Source: Planctomycetota bacterium
GTDB taxonomy: Bacteria; Planctomycetota; Phycisphaerae; UBA1845; CAIVHJ01
NCBI GenBank assembly: GCA_022565195.1
Contig: JADFJZ010000106.1
Coordinates: 1 to 6,151 of the forward strand
Reading direction: 5' to 3'
DNA: 6,151 nucleotides
Shown: positions 4,421 to 6,151 of the stretch, piece by piece
How positions within the stretch are numbered: position 1 is the stretch's first letter
How the letters are laid out: the number at the start of each line of letters is the position of its first letter
Program-made: the position numbers and the translations under genes
Notes under the pieces: generated by a model
Databases searched by the model: none
What the model was told of the DNA's origin: nothing
What the model saw: only the letters and a program-made list of their open reading frames with translations

Positions 4421-6151
4421 CACCGAAAAAGACACCCCGGCGCCGCTCCTCCGGCCGACGAAGCCGCAAGCAGCACAAAACATCAGACGGCAGCTCCGAA
4501 TCAACGTCGGCGCGCAAGGAGACGACAACACAACAGAAACAGTCGAGCGCGCGCACGTCGAAGCGGGGGCAGAAAACCAAGACCGATGCGCAAGCCACGC
4601 CGGCCAAGACGCCACCGAAGGCAGCCCCACCCCAACCGAAGCGGGGGAAGAGAACGTCAGGCCGGAGACGGAAAGAGTATACGACGACGCGCAGAACGAC
4701 CGGCAGGGTCATGGTCGTCAATGTTTCTCAAGGCGAAGAGTGCCGCATCGCTATCGTGAGCGATGGCAAGCTTGAGGAGATCTTCTTCGAACGGCAGAGC
4801 GCCGCATCTCATGTCGGGAATATTTACAAAGGTGTGATCACAAATGTGGAGCCTGGAATTCAGGCTGCGTTCATTGATTTCGGTATTGGCAAGAACGGAT
4901 TCTTGCACATCTCCGACCTGCAACCACAGTATTTCCCCGGCCGCAAGCACGGATCGGAAGACGTGGGCCGCAAAATCGCCCGCCGCGACCGTCCGCCAAT
5001 CCAGAGATGCCTCAAGCGCGGTGATGTCGTCATCGTGCAGGTCATAAAAGAAGGCATTGGGACCAAGGGGCCCACGCTGAGTACGTACCTCTCCATACCC
5101 GGCCGCTACCTGGTCATGATGCCTGGCATGAGCAAGCTGGGAGTGTCCCGAAAGATCGAGGACTTCGAAGTCCGCCAGGATCTTCGTGAGATCCTCAAGG
5201 AATTGGCGTTGCCGCGGGACATGGGCTTCATCCTAAGAACTGCGGGGTTGGGGCGGACCAAGCGTGAGTTTCAGACCGATTTGCATTACCTCGAACGCCT
5301 GTGGAAGACCGTCGTACAACGTATCAAGAGCGAATCCTCCCCGGCGCCGCTTTATCAGGAATCGGATCTGCTCGTACGTACGATTCGCGATGTACTCACC
5401 AGTGATTTCGATGCCGTGGTAGTGGACGACGAAGAAACCGCCGAGCGGGCCAAGGAATTCTTACGCATTATCATGCCCAGAAGCGTCGGCATGGTCGAGA
5501 TTTACAACGGACAGGAACCGCTGTTCCACCATTATGATTTAGAGGCCGAGCTCGAGCGGATCTACTGCAAACAAGTGCCGCTGCCATCTGGTGGATCGCT
5601 GGTCATCGAATCGACCGAAGCGCTGGTGGCCATCGATGTCAACAGTGGCAAGTACCGGGATCGGAGCGATCCCGAAATGACGGCCTTCAATACCGACATG
5701 GAGGCCGCCAGGGAAATCCCCCGCCAATTGCGCCTGCGCGACCTCGGCGGGCTGATCATCTGCGATTTCATTGACTTGCAGGATCTCAAGCATAAGCGCG
5801 AACTCGAAAAAACGCTACGGCTGGCGCTCAAGGACCACAAAGAGCGCGTACAGATACTTCGCATGAGCCAGTTCGGGATTATCGAGATGACCCGCCAGCG
5901 CCAGAGGGCCCCGCTCGAATCAAGCATGTTCCAAGACTGCCCACACTGCCAAGGCAGCGGCTTGGTCAAGAGCCCGGAAACGCTGACTCTGGATGTGATG
6001 CGCGCCATCCAGTCCGCCGCTCATCAGGAACACGTGTACAAGCTCACTGTGACCGTGCCCCCCAACGTCGGCTTTTTCCTGCTCAATCGCAGAGGGGCCG
6101 CGCGCAGCCAACTGGAGGAGGAACTTGGTAGGCCGATCTCGGCAAACATGG
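4411..6151 (+). CDS. rne/rng: Ribonuclease E/G family endoribonuclease, 3' end outside window
   Basis: The frame is open from ATG 4411 to the window end, giving 580 residues of a single-strand-specific endoribonuclease for mRNA decay and rRNA or tRNA processing. Residues 1-100 are a low-complexity extension with about 31 Lys/Arg and five acidic residues. The catalytic part begins near Met101 (MVVNVSQGEE). The S1 domain follows from about residue 134 (NIYKG, AAFIDFG, NGFLHISDL), with a charged stretch after YFP about ten residues longer than in E. coli RNase E. RTAGLG with Arg276 and Thr277 matches the 5'-monophosphate sensor (E. coli Arg169/Thr170). AIDVNSGKY and DFIDL give Asp409, Asn411 and Asp452, equivalent to Asp303, Asn305 and Asp346. 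CPHCQGSG gives Zn-link Cys510 and Cys513. The spacing among the DNase I-like and Zn-link residues equals that of E. coli RNase E. E versus G type cannot be decided, because the C-terminus, where a degradosome scaffold would lie, is not visible. Confidence 0.95.
   Translation, partial: MAVTPKKTPRRRSSGRRSRKQHKTSDGSSESTSARKETTTQQKQSSARTSKRGQKTKTDAQATPAKTPPKAAPPQPKRGKRTSGRRRKEYTTTRRTTGRVMVVNVSQGEECRIAIVSDGKLEEIFFERQSAASHVGNIYKGVITNVEPGIQAAFIDFGIGKNGFLHISDLQPQYFPGRKHGSEDVGRKIARRDRPPIQRCLKRGDVVIVQVIKEGIGTKGPTLSTYLSIPGRYLVMMPGMSKLGVSRKIEDFEVRQDLREILKELALPRDMGFILRTAGLGRTKREFQTDLHYLERLWKTVVQRIKSESSPAPLYQESDLLVRTIRDVLTSDFDAVVVDDEETAERAKEFLRIIMPRSVGMVEIYNGQEPLFHHYDLEAELERIYCKQVPLPSGGSLVIESTEALVAIDVNSGKYRDRSDPEMTAFNTDMEAAREIPRQLRLRDLGGLIICDFIDLQDLKHKRELEKTLRLALKDHKERVQILRMSQFGIIEMTRQRQRAPLESSMFQDCPHCQGSGLVKSPETLTLDVMRAIQSAAHQEHVYKLTVTVPPNVGFFLLNRRGAARSQLEEELGRPISANM
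4559..4655 (+). repeat. In-frame direct repeat within the basic extension of the RNase gene
   Basis: CGAAGCGGGGG occurs at 4559-4569 and 4637-4647. The match extends to 17 of 19 bases (4559-4577 versus 4637-4655). The offset is 78 nt, exactly 26 codons, so both copies encode a similar basic motif, KRGQKT and KRGKRT. This is consistent with growth of the extension by internal duplication, though biased codon use in a Lys/Arg-rich tract could also produce it. Confidence 0.55.

Noticed and set aside
4407..4775. A 122-residue + strand open frame overlapping the RNase start
   Set aside because: It is a frame shadow of the Lys/Arg-rich RNase extension. The RNase frame continues into a conserved catalytic domain with all motifs, whereas this frame matches nothing.
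1..6151. Mobile element, phage or defence system
   Set aside because: All seven genes are conserved housekeeping or regulatory families on one strand. There is no transposase, integrase, terminal repeat or array, and no composition break was evident by eye.

Overview
The window holds seven genes, all on the + strand and closely spaced. Both outer genes are cut by the window edges. No tRNA, rRNA, CRISPR array, insertion sequence or phage gene was seen. By eye the composition is even and moderately GC-rich. The gene set (DUF502 protein, short hibernation factor, EIIA-Ntr-like protein, HPr, enzyme I, DUF2344 protein, RNase E/G) suggests a Planctomycetota-like bacterium, probably an environmental or metagenomic genome. 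That assignment is inferred from gene order and protein style and was not tested by a search.

Region 1 (1-402) is the C-terminal part of a DUF502 protein. A 163-nt spacer follows. Region 2 (566-3615) is a probable operon: a short ribosome hibernation promoting factor (hpf), an EIIA-Ntr-type protein (ptsN), HPr (ptsH) and enzyme I (ptsI). The phosphorelay residues are all visible: EI His191, HPr His20 and EIIA His69. HPr also keeps a serine exactly 31 residues after its histidine, the spacing of the HPr-kinase site in Firmicutes HPr. No sugar-specific EIIB or EIIC gene lies in the window, so the relay looks regulatory rather than transport-dedicated, as in the proteobacterial PTS-Ntr. Pairing hpf with ptsN recalls the rpoN-hpf-ptsN-rapZ-npr locus of enterobacteria, but neither rpoN nor rapZ is present here.

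Region 3 (3689-6151) is an RNA-processing module. A stand-alone DUF2344/TIGR03936 protein overlaps by 10 nt the start of an RNase E/G family endoribonuclease, which runs off the right edge. The RNase has its metal-binding aspartates, 5'-monophosphate sensor and Zn-link cysteines. It also has an unusual N-terminal extension of about 100 residues that is extremely basic and of low complexity, supported by a good ribosome binding site at the upstream start.

Most of this is housekeeping or regulatory content rather than a new system. The points most worth a second look are the basic extension on the RNase, the compact hpf-ptsN-ptsH-ptsI arrangement, the unusual sequence around the HPr serine, and a clean hairpin between ptsH and ptsI.
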